This document shows positions 15,745-25,024 of a stretch of 36,638 nucleotides of DNA, one piece after another. Source of the DNA: GCA-2712985 sp964515905 (lineage in GTDB: Bacteria > Pseudomonadota > Alphaproteobacteria > UBA7887); the NCBI GenBank assembly GCA_964515905.1, contig CAZEWK010000038.1, positions 1 through 36,638 on the forward strand. The letters are read 5' to 3'. Within the stretch, counting starts at the first letter, position 1. Every line of letters begins with the position of its first letter. The translations under genes were made by a program, and so were the position numbers. Below the pieces are notes generated by a model, which was not told the DNA's origin, made no database searches, and saw nothing but the letters and a program-made list of their open reading frames with translations.

Positions 15745-17277
15745 CTATAAGGGAATGTTATCGTGCTTTTTCCAGGGGTTCAGTAATTTTTTGTTGCGAA
15801 GTAATCGTAGTGACCGGCAAACTCGATGGCGCGTATCTCTAGGCATTATGATATCATCAATATATCCACGGCCTGCAGCTACAAATGGATTCGCAAATTT
15901 ATCTTGGTACTCCTTTATCTTTTTTATACGCTCGTCAGGATTTTTAAGTGAGCCCCGGAAGATTATCTCAACTGCACCTTCAGAGCCCATGACCGCAATT
16001 TCCGCTGAAGGCCATGCATAATTAACATCTCCCCTCAAATGCTTCGAACTCATTACATCGTAGGCACCTCCGTAGGCTTTCCTCGTGATTACTGTTACCT
16101 TGGGGACTGTTGCTTCAGCGTAAGCAAATAACAACTTAGCCCCATGCTTTATAATTCCCCCATACTCTTGAGAAGTGCCAGGCAAAAACCCAGGGACATC
16201 TACAAACGTGACAATGGGAATACCAAAGCAGTCACAAAAACGGACAAACCGACTAGCTTTGCGTGACGACTCGATGTCCAGACATCCGGCCAAAACCATG
16301 GGCTGATTTGCTATAACCCCAATGGTACGACCCTCCATGCGGGCCAGTCCGATAACAATATTCGCAGCATAGTCGGGCTGCAGCTCGAAAAAGTCCGACT
16401 CATCGACAATCTTATGAATTAATTCTTTGATATCATAGGGCTTTGTTGAATTTGACGGAACTAAGTTGTCTAAAGAACTTTCTGTCCTCTCAGCAGGGTC
16501 ATTACAAGGCCATTCGGGGACCCCACTCACATTGGATAAGGGCAGAAAATCAAAGAATTTCCTAGTTACCGAGAGCGCCTCCACGTCACTGTTAAAGCTA
16601 CCGTCTGCAACACCTGACTTCGTAGTATGAGTCTTCGCCCCACCTAACTCTTCCTGGGTCACTGACTCATGGGTGACTGTTTTGACTACATCGGGACCCG
16701 TCACGAACATATAAGAAGAATCTTTAACCATAAAAATAAAGTCGGTGATGGCTGGAGAATAAACAGCGCCCCCTGCACAAGGGCCCATTACCAAAGACAA
16801 CTGTGGCACCACACCAGAAGCTAATACATTTCTCTGAAATACTTCCGCATATCCTCCCAACGAAGCAACACCTTCCTGTATACGTGCGCCACCAGAATCA
16901 TTTAAGCCAATTACCGGAACACCAACCTTGATGGCCTGATCCATTATTTTACAAATTTTTTCGGCATGAGCCTCGCTTAGACTACCCCCAAAGACCGTAA
17001 AATCTTGACTAAAAACAAAAAGTGCACGCCCATTTATTGTGCCATGACCGGTTACCACCCCATCACCAGGGATTTTTTGTTCATCCATTCCGAAATCGGT
17101 CGAACGGTGTTCAACGAACATATCGTATTCCTCAAACGAACCCGGATCGAGCAGTAATTCTATTCTTTCACGAGCCGTCAATTTTCCTTTATTATGCTGG
17201 GCCTCGGTCCGTCGACGGCCTCCACCATCTCGCGCCGCAGCACGTTTTAGCTTAAGTTCCTCTATGATTTGCTTCAT
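15745..17277 (-). CDS. pccB: Propionyl-CoA carboxylase carboxyltransferase beta subunit
   Basis: 510 residues, the typical length. The two crotonase-fold halves show the GGSLSEAHAEKICKIMD segment, the oxyanion-forming GGARIQEGV (about 130-138) and GPCAGGAVYSPA, and in the second half FVDVPGFLPGTSQEYGGIIKHGAK with ARKAYGGAYDVM. It transfers the carboxyl group from PccA-bound biotin to propionyl-CoA. It lies 35 bases past the ATP12 gene on the same strand. It is separated from pccA by the oppositely oriented PqiA-like gene, so alpha and beta subunits are not co-transcribed. No convincing terminator is seen in the 97 bases after its stop. Confidence 0.95.
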   Translation of the reverse strand: MKQIIEELKLKRAAARDGGGRRRTEAQHNKGKLTARERIELLLDPGSFEEYDMFVEHRSTDFGMDEQKIPGDGVVTGHGTINGRALFVFSQDFTVFGGSLSEAHAEKICKIMDQAIKVGVPVIGLNDSGGARIQEGVASLGGYAEVFQRNVLASGVVPQLSLVMGPCAGGAVYSPAITDFIFMVKDSSYMFVTGPDVVKTVTHESVTQEELGGAKTHTTKSGVADGSFNSDVEALSVTRKFFDFLPLSNVSGVPEWPCNDPAERTESSLDNLVPSNSTKPYDIKELIHKIVDESDFFELQPDYAANIVIGLARMEGRTIGVIANQPMVLAGCLDIESSRKASRFVRFCDCFGIPIVTFVDVPGFLPGTSQEYGGIIKHGAKLLFAYAEATVPKVTVITRKAYGGAYDVMSSKHLRGDVNYAWPSAEIAVMGSEGAVEIIFRGSLKNPDERIKKIKEYQDKFANPFVAAGRGYIDDIIMPRDTRHRVCRSLRLLRNKKLLNPWKKHDNIPL

Positions 17278-17311
17278 ATTGGGTTATCTCTCAATTGATG
17301 CGTCCAAAGCT

Positions 17312-18028
17312 CTAGATTCTATCAGTTACTATTTGGGTCATATCCATGAATCGTTTTGAACTCTCGATCTCCGCAAGGAGTACTTGTCTTCGACTGCGGT
17401 CTTCCTCGTCCTCTCCCCAATGTTCTGATCGATAAAGCTCTTCTAGAAATCCCGCTGACCATGCTTCTAGAGCAGTCATACGATCCTTACTCAATGCTAT
17501 CGCTATTATCGCCGACCCGGTAATCATAGTTACCGTATGCAAAGCAGCAAGCCCATAAACATTCGCAGAAGCTATAACTGAATTAAGCTTCGCTATTTCT
17601 TTTGGATCCTGTTGTATCGGCAGTATCCCGTCAGTACAAATTAATTTGATACAGAGGCAACATTCTAACCAATCAAGTGGCGCTTGCCACAACCGTTCTT
17701 GCCGCACGACCAGTTCTTTGGGACCACGTGAGCGGTAACAAAGTAAATCTGTTTCACCGTATTTAACTATAGTTGCTAGCATTGTACTCCGCACAGAGTC
17801 GGTAATGCTGGCTGCCTTTACGGCGAGTTTGGTGAACCTCATTTCGCCCGGCTGAACCTCTTTGCGCGACAATTGCCATTCTTTAGCAATAGCCTCTGCC
17901 AGTTCACTTGTTGGCAATGTTAATGGATTACGAGCAGAATCGCTAACAGGGCATCCATCGACCTGCACCTGGTACCTGCCCTCAGCTTCAAGGATAGAAA
18001 CTGCTTCTTGAGGTCCTCGTTGCATCAC
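17312..18028 (-). CDS. ATP12-family F1-ATPase assembly chaperone
   Basis: 238 residues. The family motifs are visible: RFTKLAVKAAS (about 84-94), YGETDLLCYRSRGP (about 110-123), a Trp-rich WQAPLDWLE, and near the end EELYRSEHWGEDEEDRSRR (about 195-213). ATP12 binds the alpha subunit of F1-ATPase during assembly. It is found in alphaproteobacteria and mitochondria, which supports the taxonomic placement. The start is GTG at 18028 or the next codon, ATG at 18025. It follows rluC on the same strand with a 49-base gap and precedes pccB. Confidence 0.93.
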   Translation of the reverse strand: MMQRGPQEAVSILEAEGRYQVQVDGCPVSDSARNPLTLPTSELAEAIAKEWQLSRKEVQPGEMRFTKLAVKAASITDSVRSTMLATIVKYGETDLLCYRSRGPKELVVRQERLWQAPLDWLECCLCIKLICTDGILPIQQDPKEIAKLNSVIASANVYGLAALHTVTMITGSAIIAIALSKDRMTALEAWSAGFLEELYRSEHWGEDEEDRSRRQVLLAEIESSKRFMDMTQIVTDRI

Positions 18029-18077
18029 TAACTAATGACCTTTTTACTAACACACTTTGTCTGCTTCCACTCCAAAC

Positions 18078-19031
18078 TCAATCTCTATGATCTAATTGCA
18101 GTTTCTCTAGACTCTCTCGAATATGGACAGGCAATGGTGCTACTACACGAAAATTACTGCTATCACTAGTAGGAAACTCTATTATACGAGCATGCAAATG
18201 CAAATGCCGCGTGGAGGAAAGAGTTGTAATAAAAGATTTCTTACCGCCATATTTACCATCCCCAAGTATTGGGGTACCCAACTCATTACAGTGCACCCTT
18301 AACTGATGTGTCCGCCCAGTTTCGGGGCACAATTCTAACAACGCCGCTGTCCCGCTCGTGTAGTCTAGTGTCCTGTATCGACTGCGAGATAGTTTTCCAA
18401 CATCAGATGCCGCAATCATTTTTTCTTTGCCTAGGACGATTCTTTTCTGTAGCCGCCCCTCTACAATGCCTGACAAAGGTTTTGGAACCCCTACCACTAT
18501 AGCCCAGTATGTTTTTTTTACCTTACCCCTTTTGAACAAATCACCAAACTTACGAGCGGTATTGATCGACTTTGCCATAATCAAGGCACCGCTAGTATCT
18601 TTGTCCAACCTGTGTAACAACTTAAGCGGTTCGCCATCATTGTCCGCCAAGAATTTAGAAATCCCGTCAACGTGTCGAACTTGCCCAGTACCACCTTGAA
18701 CCGCGAGACCGGCAGGCTTATCAAAAACTAATAGATCTTGATCTTCATACAAAATCCGTTTCCTAAGATCAGATAATTCACGGTCATCGATATCCAGTTC
18801 GTGTTTCGTTACATCGAACACAATTCCGGATATTGGAGGCACTCGAACCTTTTGTCCTACCGAAAGACGAAAACTACCCAACGCCCGAGCGCCTTCAACT
18901 CGAACCTGCCCCGTACGTAAAAGTTTCTGTACAGACGCATATCCTAGACTAGGGAAATGATTGCTGATCCAGCGGTCAAGTCTAATATTCTCTTCATCCG
19001 GAGCAACCATCAATATTTGTACTTTCTTCAT
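18078..19031 (-). CDS. rluC: 23S rRNA pseudouridine synthase, RluC type
   Basis: 317 residues. An N-terminal S4-like RNA-binding domain (about 15-65, RLDRWISNHFPSL and LLRTGQVRV) precedes the RluA-family catalytic domain. The catalytic Asp143 lies in HRLDKDTSG. GRTHQLRVH (about 239-247) is the second family motif, with GDGKYGG after it. RluC converts specific uridines of 23S rRNA to pseudouridine; RluC rather than RluD is suggested by the N-terminal motifs and the alphaproteobacterial context. Its start overlaps the crcB stop by 4 bases, so the two are co-translated. Confidence 0.9.
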   Translation of the reverse strand: MKKVQILMVAPDEENIRLDRWISNHFPSLGYASVQKLLRTGQVRVEGARALGSFRLSVGQKVRVPPISGIVFDVTKHELDIDDRELSDLRKRILYEDQDLLVFDKPAGLAVQGGTGQVRHVDGISKFLADNDGEPLKLLHRLDKDTSGALIMAKSINTARKFGDLFKRGKVKKTYWAIVVGVPKPLSGIVEGRLQKRIVLGKEKMIAASDVGKLSRSRYRTLDYTSGTAALLELCPETGRTHQLRVHCNELGTPILGDGKYGGKKSFITTLSSTRHLHLHARIIEFPTSDSSNFRVVAPLPVHIRESLEKLQLDHRD

Positions 19032-19408
19032 GCGAAGATGCTTCGTCCAAAAATAATTCCCATTGTCAAACCCAGAACAGCGAGCACCAATGATCCAACG
19101 GCGTACAACACACCAGCACCTATTTCTCCCTTTTGAAAAAGTACTACTATCTCTAACGAAAAAGTGGAAAACGTTGTGAAACCACCTAAAATCCCTACTA
19201 TTAGAAACGCTTTAAATTCATTACTTGACTGCCAGACCAATGTTCCACATTCATACACAAGCCCTAAGACAAAAGAACCTACAACATTCACGAGTAAGGT
19301 ACCCAAGGGAATATTTGAGCTAATCCATTGTAACATCAGAACTGAAACGACGTGTCGGCCCACCGCACCCAAGGCACCCCCAATCGCAATTGCAAAAATC
19401 AGTTTCAC
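19028..19408 (-). CDS. crcB: Fluoride ion channel CrcB/Fluc
   Basis: 126 residues with four membrane helices, the normal size for a Fluc monomer, which works as a dual-topology dimer. The signatures GGALGAVGRHVVS (about 10-22), PLGTLLVNVVGSFVLG (about 35-50) and the sodium/pore segment GGFTTFSTFSLE (about 75-86) are all present. It exports toxic fluoride. The start is GTG at 19408 with AGGA eight bases upstream. It overlaps rluC by 4 bases. The 147-base region upstream shows no recognisable fluoride riboswitch and no other gene. Confidence 0.95.
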   Translation of the reverse strand: MKLIFAIAIGGALGAVGRHVVSVLMLQWISSNIPLGTLLVNVVGSFVLGLVYECGTLVWQSSNEFKAFLIVGILGGFTTFSTFSLEIVVLFQKGEIGAGVLYAVGSLVLAVLGLTMGIIFGRSIFA

Positions 19409-19555
19409 TAGTATGTTCCTATAGGCCCTATAAATTACATGTCATACTTTTTATTAAGGGATGTGGCACGTAATAATTAAGGATCCGGAGGTTTAAGGTT
19501 ACCCCTGGACTGCGAATTCCATCTTGTAAATCCAACAACACTTAATTCGCCCCCT

Positions 19556-20851
19556 TCAGGCATCTCTTAAACGCCGCCAATACTCCATCCTCGCTTTGAT
19601 TTCCTTTTCAAAACCGCGATCGCCTGGTTGATAATATTCCTCTCTCGATATCTGATCAGGAAAATAACTCTGACCCGAAAATCCTTCGTCTCGATCGTGA
19701 TCATATATGTACCCATCCCCATAACCGATCTCCCTCATCATTGGGGTTGGGGCATTTAATATATGCTTAGGGGGCATTAAACTACCAGTCCTTATTGCCG
19801 CAGTACTTGCAGCGTTGAACGCCTTATATACAGAGTTAGATTTGGGTGAATTAGCTAGAAATATCACACATTGGGCCAAAACTAACTCACCCTCTGGGGA
19901 TCCAATAAACTCAAAAGCCTGTTTTGCTGCCAGTGCCTGGACTAACGCTTGGGGCTCCGCCAAACCAATATCTTCTGTGGCAAATCTCACTAACCTTCTT
20001 ACTATAAAAAGTGGCTGCTCACCTGCAACGAGCATTCTAGCTAACCAATAAAGCGAAGCATCAACGTCTGAACCACGTAAACTTTTATGGAGAGCACTTA
20101 TCAAGTTGTAGTGATTATCCTGTGTCTTATCGTATAACGGTGCTCGTTTTTGGAGTATCCTTGCAAGATCCTCTTCGTCTATGATTTTAGAGTCTGGAAT
20201 CTTGTAAATTTCCTCCACCAGATTCAATAAGAACCGCCCATCTCCATCCGCCATCCTAATCAGTTTTAACCTTGCGGCATGATTCACAGGTACTGCCCGA
20301 CTAGTTAATCTTTCACACGAAGTTAAAATTTTCTCCAAAGCTAATTCATCAAGTCGGTGGAGTACCACTAATTGACAACGAGATAACAAAGCGGGAATTA
20401 GTTCGAAGGAAGGGTTCTCAGTGGTAGCACCTAAGAGAGTAACTGTGCCATCTTCTACATATGGTAAAAACGCATCCTGTTGAGCTTTGTTAAATCGGTG
20501 GATTTCGTCCACAAATAACAAAGTTTGTTTACCACTCGAACGATGGATTTCCGCCTCAGAAAAAATTTTTCGTAGATCACCAACACCCGAGAATACCGCC
20601 GATAATGGGCGGAACTCGCTCTTGGTTTCGTCAGCTAACAATCGAGCAATAGTAGTTTTTCCGCACCCAGGCGGGCCCCATAATATTAACGATCCCAACC
20701 TACCAGTATCACGCATACGACCGATGGGACCATCTGGACCAATAATGTGGTCCTGGCCCATAACCTGATCCAGAGAAATCGGACGCATACGATCTGCTAG
20801 AGGCCGCTGAGTCCCTTCTTCACTGTGAGTACTCTCAAATAAAGTTGCCAT
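19556..20851 (-). CDS. rarA: Replication-associated recombination protein A (MgsA/RarA AAA+ ATPase)
   Basis: 431 residues, typical. The N-terminus PLADRMRPISLDQVMGQDHI is the family opening. Walker A is GPPGCGKTT (about 59-67), Walker B with DEIHRFNKAQQDAFLP is strongly characteristic, and sensor 1 is in LLGATTENPSFE. The C-terminal tetramerisation domain includes LRGSDVDASLYWLARM and ends in GYGDGYIYDHDRDEGFSGQSYFPD. It acts at stalled replication forks. The start overlaps the last base of the upstream degQ-like stop (TAATG), so translation is likely coupled. Confidence 0.96.
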   Translation of the reverse strand: MATLFESTHSEEGTQRPLADRMRPISLDQVMGQDHIIGPDGPIGRMRDTGRLGSLILWGPPGCGKTTIARLLADETKSEFRPLSAVFSGVGDLRKIFSEAEIHRSSGKQTLLFVDEIHRFNKAQQDAFLPYVEDGTVTLLGATTENPSFELIPALLSRCQLVVLHRLDELALEKILTSCERLTSRAVPVNHAARLKLIRMADGDGRFLLNLVEEIYKIPDSKIIDEEDLARILQKRAPLYDKTQDNHYNLISALHKSLRGSDVDASLYWLARMLVAGEQPLFIVRRLVRFATEDIGLAEPQALVQALAAKQAFEFIGSPEGELVLAQCVIFLANSPKSNSVYKAFNAASTAAIRTGSLMPPKHILNAPTPMMREIGYGDGYIYDHDRDEGFSGQSYFPDQISREEYYQPGDRGFEKEIKARMEYWRRLRDA

Positions 20852-22290
20852 TACAAAGTAACAACGACACTCATCGAATTGCCTGCCCTATCAATTACCA
20901 CCCGCCATTCTTCTCGTTCTTCAGCCAATACAGAAACCAATTGTGCCGTCGTATTAATTTCTTCCCTCCCAATCTCCGTTATGATGTCACCTGGCCGTAG
21001 GCCCAATTGTGCGGCAAAACCAGGACCCACTTCTAATACTATCACTCCTTTTTTATTGGATTCGACACTAAGTTCTTCGGCAAAGGCTGGAGACAAGTTT
21101 CCGACCAAACTCCCAGCGAGGGGGTTCCTTCCTACTATGTTACGTATATCTCTGAGCGGTTTCTCGGGTGGAGCTATTAATTCCACATCAACGTTAAAGC
21201 TTTTTCCTTTACGTTGGACAACCAAATGCACCGTAGTGCCAATAGGACGGGTGACAAAACGGAACCGAAACATCTGCCAATCGAAAACTTCGTAGCCATC
21301 TACCGAAGTAATGACATCCCCAACTCTTAGCTTGGACGATAATAATGGACTATCCACGTGCAAGTCATTAAGCATAACCCCAATTGGCCGAGCTAAACCT
21401 AATGAATTTGCAATATCTTGGTCAACAGCTTGCCCCTTAGCACCAAGCCAAGGACGGATAGCCCGACCACCTGATAAAATACCGTCAACCACGACTCGTA
21501 CTAGGTTGGAAGGAATAGCAAAACCAATACCAATTGATCCTCCACTACGAGAATAGATAGCTGTGTTAACCCCTATTAGTTTGGCATCCAGTGTCACAAG
21601 TGCTCCCCCTGAATTGCCAGGATTTATTGCTGCATCGGTCTGAATGAAGGATCCTAGTTCCGATAAACCAGCACTTGTTCTCGCCAAGGCTGAAATTATT
21701 CCGCTTGTAACTGTCTGACCCACACCAAAAGGGTTGCCAATTGCCAGAACAAGGTCCCCAACCTCCAACCAGTCGGAATCGCCGAGTTCTACATATGGGA
21801 GAGGAGAATTACCCGCATCAACTCGTAGGACTGCAAGGTCAGTAACTTCATCGGTTCCTATCACCTCTGCTTCTAATTCACGTCGGTCGGCCAATACAAC
21901 CGTAATTTCGTCGCTACCCTTTATTACATGTTGGTTAGTTACCACTATCCCACCTGCTTCAATAATTACTCCAGAGCCTAGGGAGTTTTCCATACGTTCA
22001 CGGGGTAAGCCAAACGGAGTCCCATCAAAAAACCGCTGAAAAAACGGATCGCTAAATAACGAATTTCCACGTTGTCTGATGAGCCGTCGGGTGTATATAT
22101 TTACTACAGCGGGAGCAACATCTCGCACGACTGGAGCATACGATAAACGGACTTCCTGAGATGATTCAGGCACCAGCCGTTGATCCGCTTGAACCCGTAT
22201 TGCACCTTCAACACAAAATAAAAGCCCAAAAAGGCATAAATATCTAAACCAATTACTTGAATTCCAGAAATTCAGTGGGCACCAAAACAT
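20851..22290 (-). CDS. degQ: Periplasmic DegP/DegQ-family serine protease with two PDZ domains
   Basis: 479 residues from the ATG at 22290, preferred over the in-frame TTG at 22302 because GGAG lies 6 bases before it. A signal sequence (about residues 15-36) targets it to the periplasm. The trypsin-like domain has the full triad: His121 in TNQHVIKG, Asp151 in VTDLAVLRV and Ser227 in NPGNSGGAL. Two PDZ domains follow (about 260-360 and 390-475). It degrades or refolds damaged envelope proteins. The position after rplQ and coupled to rarA is common in alphaproteobacteria. DegQ versus DegP cannot be decided from sequence alone. Confidence 0.92.
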   Translation of the reverse strand: MFWCPLNFWNSSNWFRYLCLFGLLFCVEGAIRVQADQRLVPESSQEVRLSYAPVVRDVAPAVVNIYTRRLIRQRGNSLFSDPFFQRFFDGTPFGLPRERMENSLGSGVIIEAGGIVVTNQHVIKGSDEITVVLADRRELEAEVIGTDEVTDLAVLRVDAGNSPLPYVELGDSDWLEVGDLVLAIGNPFGVGQTVTSGIISALARTSAGLSELGSFIQTDAAINPGNSGGALVTLDAKLIGVNTAIYSRSGGSIGIGFAIPSNLVRVVVDGILSGGRAIRPWLGAKGQAVDQDIANSLGLARPIGVMLNDLHVDSPLLSSKLRVGDVITSVDGYEVFDWQMFRFRFVTRPIGTTVHLVVQRKGKSFNVDVELIAPPEKPLRDIRNIVGRNPLAGSLVGNLSPAFAEELSVESNKKGVIVLEVGPGFAAQLGLRPGDIITEIGREEINTTAQLVSVLAEEREEWRVVIDRAGNSMSVVVTL

Positions 22291-22306
22291 TTCTTGCTCC
22301 AACCGA

Positions 22307-22335
22307 ATTATATTAGTCTATGATCAGTCTAAAAA
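22307..22335 (-). promoter_or_regulatory. Candidate promoter for degQ-rarA
   Basis: On the minus strand an exact -10 TATAAT (22312-22307) lies 17 bases from a poor -35 (TTTTTA, 22335-22330). Transcription would begin about 22300, leaving a very short leader that includes the GGAG ribosome site of the ATG at 22290. The strong -10 is seen directly; promoter function is inference. Confidence 0.38.
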
Positions 22336-22493
22336 GACTACAGCCAGCTAACAATATCAGCCCAATACACAATTGCCTACAACTAGAAATTTGATTCACT
22401 ATGGAAACTGGACTTCGTAAAACACCCTAGTTATTAATTAACAACAAGAACCACCTAACATACAATTTCGTAAGAAGGCCTTCTCCGTCGGTG

Positions 22494-22934
22494 TTAGGCC
22501 GCTTGTTCAGCGTTGTTTACATCATCCTCAATCGCTGTTAGGGAGGGACCTGAATCAAGTCCTTTTGCCTCTACGTCCCGCTCAACTAACTCAATAATCG
22601 CTACCGGAGCATTATCTCCAAAACGGAATCCTGCCTTCAAAATCCGGACGTATCCACCCGGTCTTTCCTGATACCTTGCACTGAGTATTGTAAAAAGTTT
22701 TTCTACTAACTGGGTATCACCACCCAAAGTGGAAAGCGCCTTCCTTCGACCATGGAGCCCACCTTTTTTCCCTAGGGTAATGAGTTTCTCAACTACACTT
22801 CTCAACTCCTTTGCCTTAGGTAGAGTGGTCTCAATCTGTTCATGTTTTATCAATGCCATGGCCAGATTACTAATCATTGCCTTCCGATGACTACTGGTAC
22901 GATTTAGTTTTCGACCACTTAAACGATGGCGCAT
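22494..22934 (-). CDS. rplQ: Large ribosomal subunit protein bL17
   Basis: 146 residues. The ATG at 22934 is chosen because the protein then begins MRHRLSGRKLNR, the invariant bL17 start, and AAGGAG lies 8 bases upstream; the open frame runs further upstream into rpoA. The core (1-115) includes TSSHRKAMISNLAMALIKHEQI and GGYVRILKAGFRFGDNAPVAIIELVER. The last 25 or so residues are an acidic extension. It is the last gene of the alpha operon. Only a weak 5-bp hairpin overlaps its stop. Confidence 0.97.
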   Translation of the reverse strand: MRHRLSGRKLNRTSSHRKAMISNLAMALIKHEQIETTLPKAKELRSVVEKLITLGKKGGLHGRRKALSTLGGDTQLVEKLFTILSARYQERPGGYVRILKAGFRFGDNAPVAIIELVERDVEAKGLDSGPSLTAIEDDVNNAEQAA

Positions 22935-22962
22935 TTCGTGCGCTCCTTTATCACTTTTATTT

Positions 22963-23979
22963 TTAGAAGGGTTCTTCGAGCCGCTTGGCCATCTCTTCGA
23001 TATTTTCTGGCGGCCATTCATCAATTTGCATTCCTAGATGCAAATTCATGTGTCCAAGCACTTCTCTTATCTCGTTTAATGATTTTCGTCCAAAATTAGG
23101 TGTTCTGAGCATGTCACCTTCCGTCTTCTGAACAAGATCTCCAATATAAACGATGTTATCATTTTTTAAGCAATTTGCCGAACGAACAGACAGCTCCAAC
23201 TCATCGACTTTTCGAAGAAGATTAGCGTTCAAGGTCGGTTCCTCAGAAACCTCCTCACTTGTTTCCTTCGCCGGCTCCTCGAAGTTTATGAAAAGTTGCA
23301 ACTGGTCAGTTAAAATGCGTGCAGCCAATGCAACGGCGTCTTCTGGAGTCACAGTTCCATCGGTTTCCACATTTAACGTCAGTTTATCATAATCGGTGAC
23401 CTGACCGACACGTGTATGATCTACCTTATAGTTTACTTGTCGAACGGGGCTATATATTGCATCAATCGGAACCAGACCTATAGGAGCATCATCTGGCATA
23501 TTTTGAGTGGCTGCGGCGTAACCCTTCCCACTTTCCACAGTCAGTTCAAAATTTATAGACGCATCTTTGTCGAGCGTGCAGATAACCAGTTCTGAGTCCA
23601 TAATTTCAATATCGTGACCTGTCTCAATTTGAGACGCTGTTACCTGTCCAGGCCCTTCGGCCTTTAAAAATATTCTTTTTGGCCCTTCCCCATGCATACG
23701 AAGGGCTATTCCCTTGAGATTTAATACAACCTCTGTTACGTCTTCTCGTACTCCCGGTATGGATGAAAATTCGTGAAGCACACCATCTATTCTCAAGCTA
23801 GTAATTGCGGAACCACGAAGACTCGACAACAATACTCGTCTCAGAGCATTTCCTAGTGTGAGGCCAAAGCCGCGCTCGAGTGGTTCGGCCACAACGGTTC
23901 CAGTCCTAGAAGCCAACTGATCGGTTTGGACCTCTAGTTTGGTCGGTTTAATTAATTCTTGCCAATTTTTCTGAATCAC
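22963..23979 (-). CDS. rpoA: RNA polymerase alpha subunit
   Basis: 338 residues, full length, starting at GTG 23979 with the alphaproteobacterial MIQKNWQELIKP opening. The N-terminal assembly domain (about 1-235) includes PLERGFGLTLGNALRRVLLSS. The C-terminal domain (about 260-325) includes VDELELSVRSANCLKNDNI and LRTPNFGRKSLNEI, which contact UP elements and activators. It lies 112 bases downstream of rpsK and 28 bases before rplQ, the normal alpha-operon position. Confidence 0.99.
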   Translation of the reverse strand: MIQKNWQELIKPTKLEVQTDQLASRTGTVVAEPLERGFGLTLGNALRRVLLSSLRGSAITSLRIDGVLHEFSSIPGVREDVTEVVLNLKGIALRMHGEGPKRIFLKAEGPGQVTASQIETGHDIEIMDSELVICTLDKDASINFELTVESGKGYAAATQNMPDDAPIGLVPIDAIYSPVRQVNYKVDHTRVGQVTDYDKLTLNVETDGTVTPEDAVALAARILTDQLQLFINFEEPAKETSEEVSEEPTLNANLLRKVDELELSVRSANCLKNDNIVYIGDLVQKTEGDMLRTPNFGRKSLNEIREVLGHMNLHLGMQIDEWPPENIEEMAKRLEEPF

Positions 23980-24091
23980 TTAGACAACCCCAAAATGTTC
24001 AAGGCATAACGTGCCTTACCTAAAAATTCTTTACTTTAAATAGAGTATCAAATTGGACTTCCGTCCCCCAATCTTAAGCCCTATCGTCACA

Positions 24092-24484
24092 CTACACACG
24101 TCGCCTTTTTGGAGGCCGGCAACCATTGTGAGGTATCGGTGTCACATCCCGAATAGAGGTAATCGTGAAACCAACTACCTGAAACGCTCTAAGCGCTGAC
24201 TCTCTTCCAGATCCAGGGCCCTTAACTTCAACTTCAAGGGTTTTCATTCCGTGCTCCGCTGCCTTTCGTCCCGCATCTTCTGCAGCCATTTGAGCAGCAT
24301 AAGGTGTCGATTTCCGGGAACCCTTAAATCCCAATGAACCCGCAGAAGACCATGCTATGGCATTTCCTTGAACGTCAGTAATAGTTATAAGAGTATTATT
24401 GAATGTGGCATTAACATGCGCCACTCCAGAAATGATATTTTTGCGTTCGCGACGCCGCACACGACTGCCCGATTCTTTTGCCAT
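24092..24484 (-). CDS. rpsK: Small ribosomal subunit protein uS11
   Basis: 130 residues. Family blocks are plain: GVAHVNATFNNTLITITDVQGN, SAGSLGFKGSRKSTPYAAQ, GPGSGRESALRA and the C-terminal VTPIPHNGCRPPKRRRV. It binds 16S rRNA at the platform of the 30S subunit. It follows rpsM by 46 bases. No gene is seen in the 112 bases between it and rpoA. Confidence 0.99.
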   Translation of the reverse strand: MAKESGSRVRRRERKNIISGVAHVNATFNNTLITITDVQGNAIAWSSAGSLGFKGSRKSTPYAAQMAAEDAGRKAAEHGMKTLEVEVKGPGSGRESALRAFQVVGFTITSIRDVTPIPHNGCRPPKRRRV

Positions 24485-24530
24485 TCCTCATCCTTAAAAA
24501 AATATGCAGTTCTTGATTTCGCCCGTGGCC

Positions 24531-24905
24531 CTAAACGGCCTTCTTCTTACCTGCCACCGGCCTTGCACGCCCTTTCCGCATGCGCGCATTTGTATGGGTT
24601 CTCTGCCCACGCACTGGTAGACCGCGACGGTGCCGAAGACCTCGATAGCAACCTAAATCCATCAGGCGCTTGATATTCATTGCAACGTCCCGACGCAAAT
24701 CGCCCTCAACTCTATACTCGCCGTCAATAATTTCTCTTAATCGTGTCACCTCGCCCTCAGCTAGCTGATTCACACGACTCATCTCACTAACGTTGGCCTT
24801 TTGGCAAATTTCCTGTGCTTTTGTATTGCCTATCCCAAAAATATATGTCAATGCGATTACAATGCGTTTGTTAGTTGGGATATTGACCCCGGCTATCCGC
24901 GCCAA
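24531..24905 (-). CDS. rpsM: Small ribosomal subunit protein uS13
   Basis: 124 residues beginning MARIAGVNIP, with a TTG start at 24905 supported by GAGGAG eight bases upstream. RGLRHRRGLPVRGQRTHTNAR in the C-terminal half is the diagnostic uS13 motif. It sits at the head of the 30S subunit and contacts the P-site tRNA. A 115-base spacer separates it from adk and holds a good promoter candidate, so the rpsM-rpsK-rpoA-rplQ group can probably be transcribed independently. Confidence 0.99.
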   Translation of the reverse strand: MARIAGVNIPTNKRIVIALTYIFGIGNTKAQEICQKANVSEMSRVNQLAEGEVTRLREIIDGEYRVEGDLRRDVAMNIKRLMDLGCYRGLRHRRGLPVRGQRTHTNARMRKGRARPVAGKKKAV

Positions 24906-24994
24906 TGTACGGTCTCCTCATCGAAATTTGCAGCACAAACAAGGGCACTCGGCCTCCCCTATTAAAGCAGCCGACTTACCCAAGCTTGTGTTCT

Positions 24995-25024
24995 AGTATA
25001 ACGACCCATCTGACGACTGGTCAA
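24995..25024 (-). promoter_or_regulatory. Sigma70-like promoter for the alpha operon (rpsM-rpsK-rpoA-rplQ)
   Basis: On the minus strand -35 TTGACC (25024-25019) and -10 TATACT (25000-24995) are separated by 18 bases. Each hexamer differs from consensus at one or two positions. The -35 overlaps the adk stop codon. Transcription would start about 24988, leaving a leader of roughly 80 bases before rpsM. This is the best-matching promoter seen in the window. Confidence 0.6.

Noticed and set aside
15539..16021. Open frame of 160 codons antisense to the pccB end
   Set aside because: It overlaps pqiA and pccB in other frames, has no recognisable domain and no ribosome site; it is a shadow.
19409..19555. 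Possible fluoride riboswitch upstream of crcB
   Set aside because: The minus strand leader does not show the conserved crcB-motif core or its pseudoknot pattern; only a normal GTG start with AGGA is seen.
22471..22500. Hairpin GGCCT/AGGCC with TTCTT as a terminator of the ribosomal operon
   Set aside because: A 5-bp stem with a 14-base loop overlapping the rplQ stop and a mixed tail is too weak to call.
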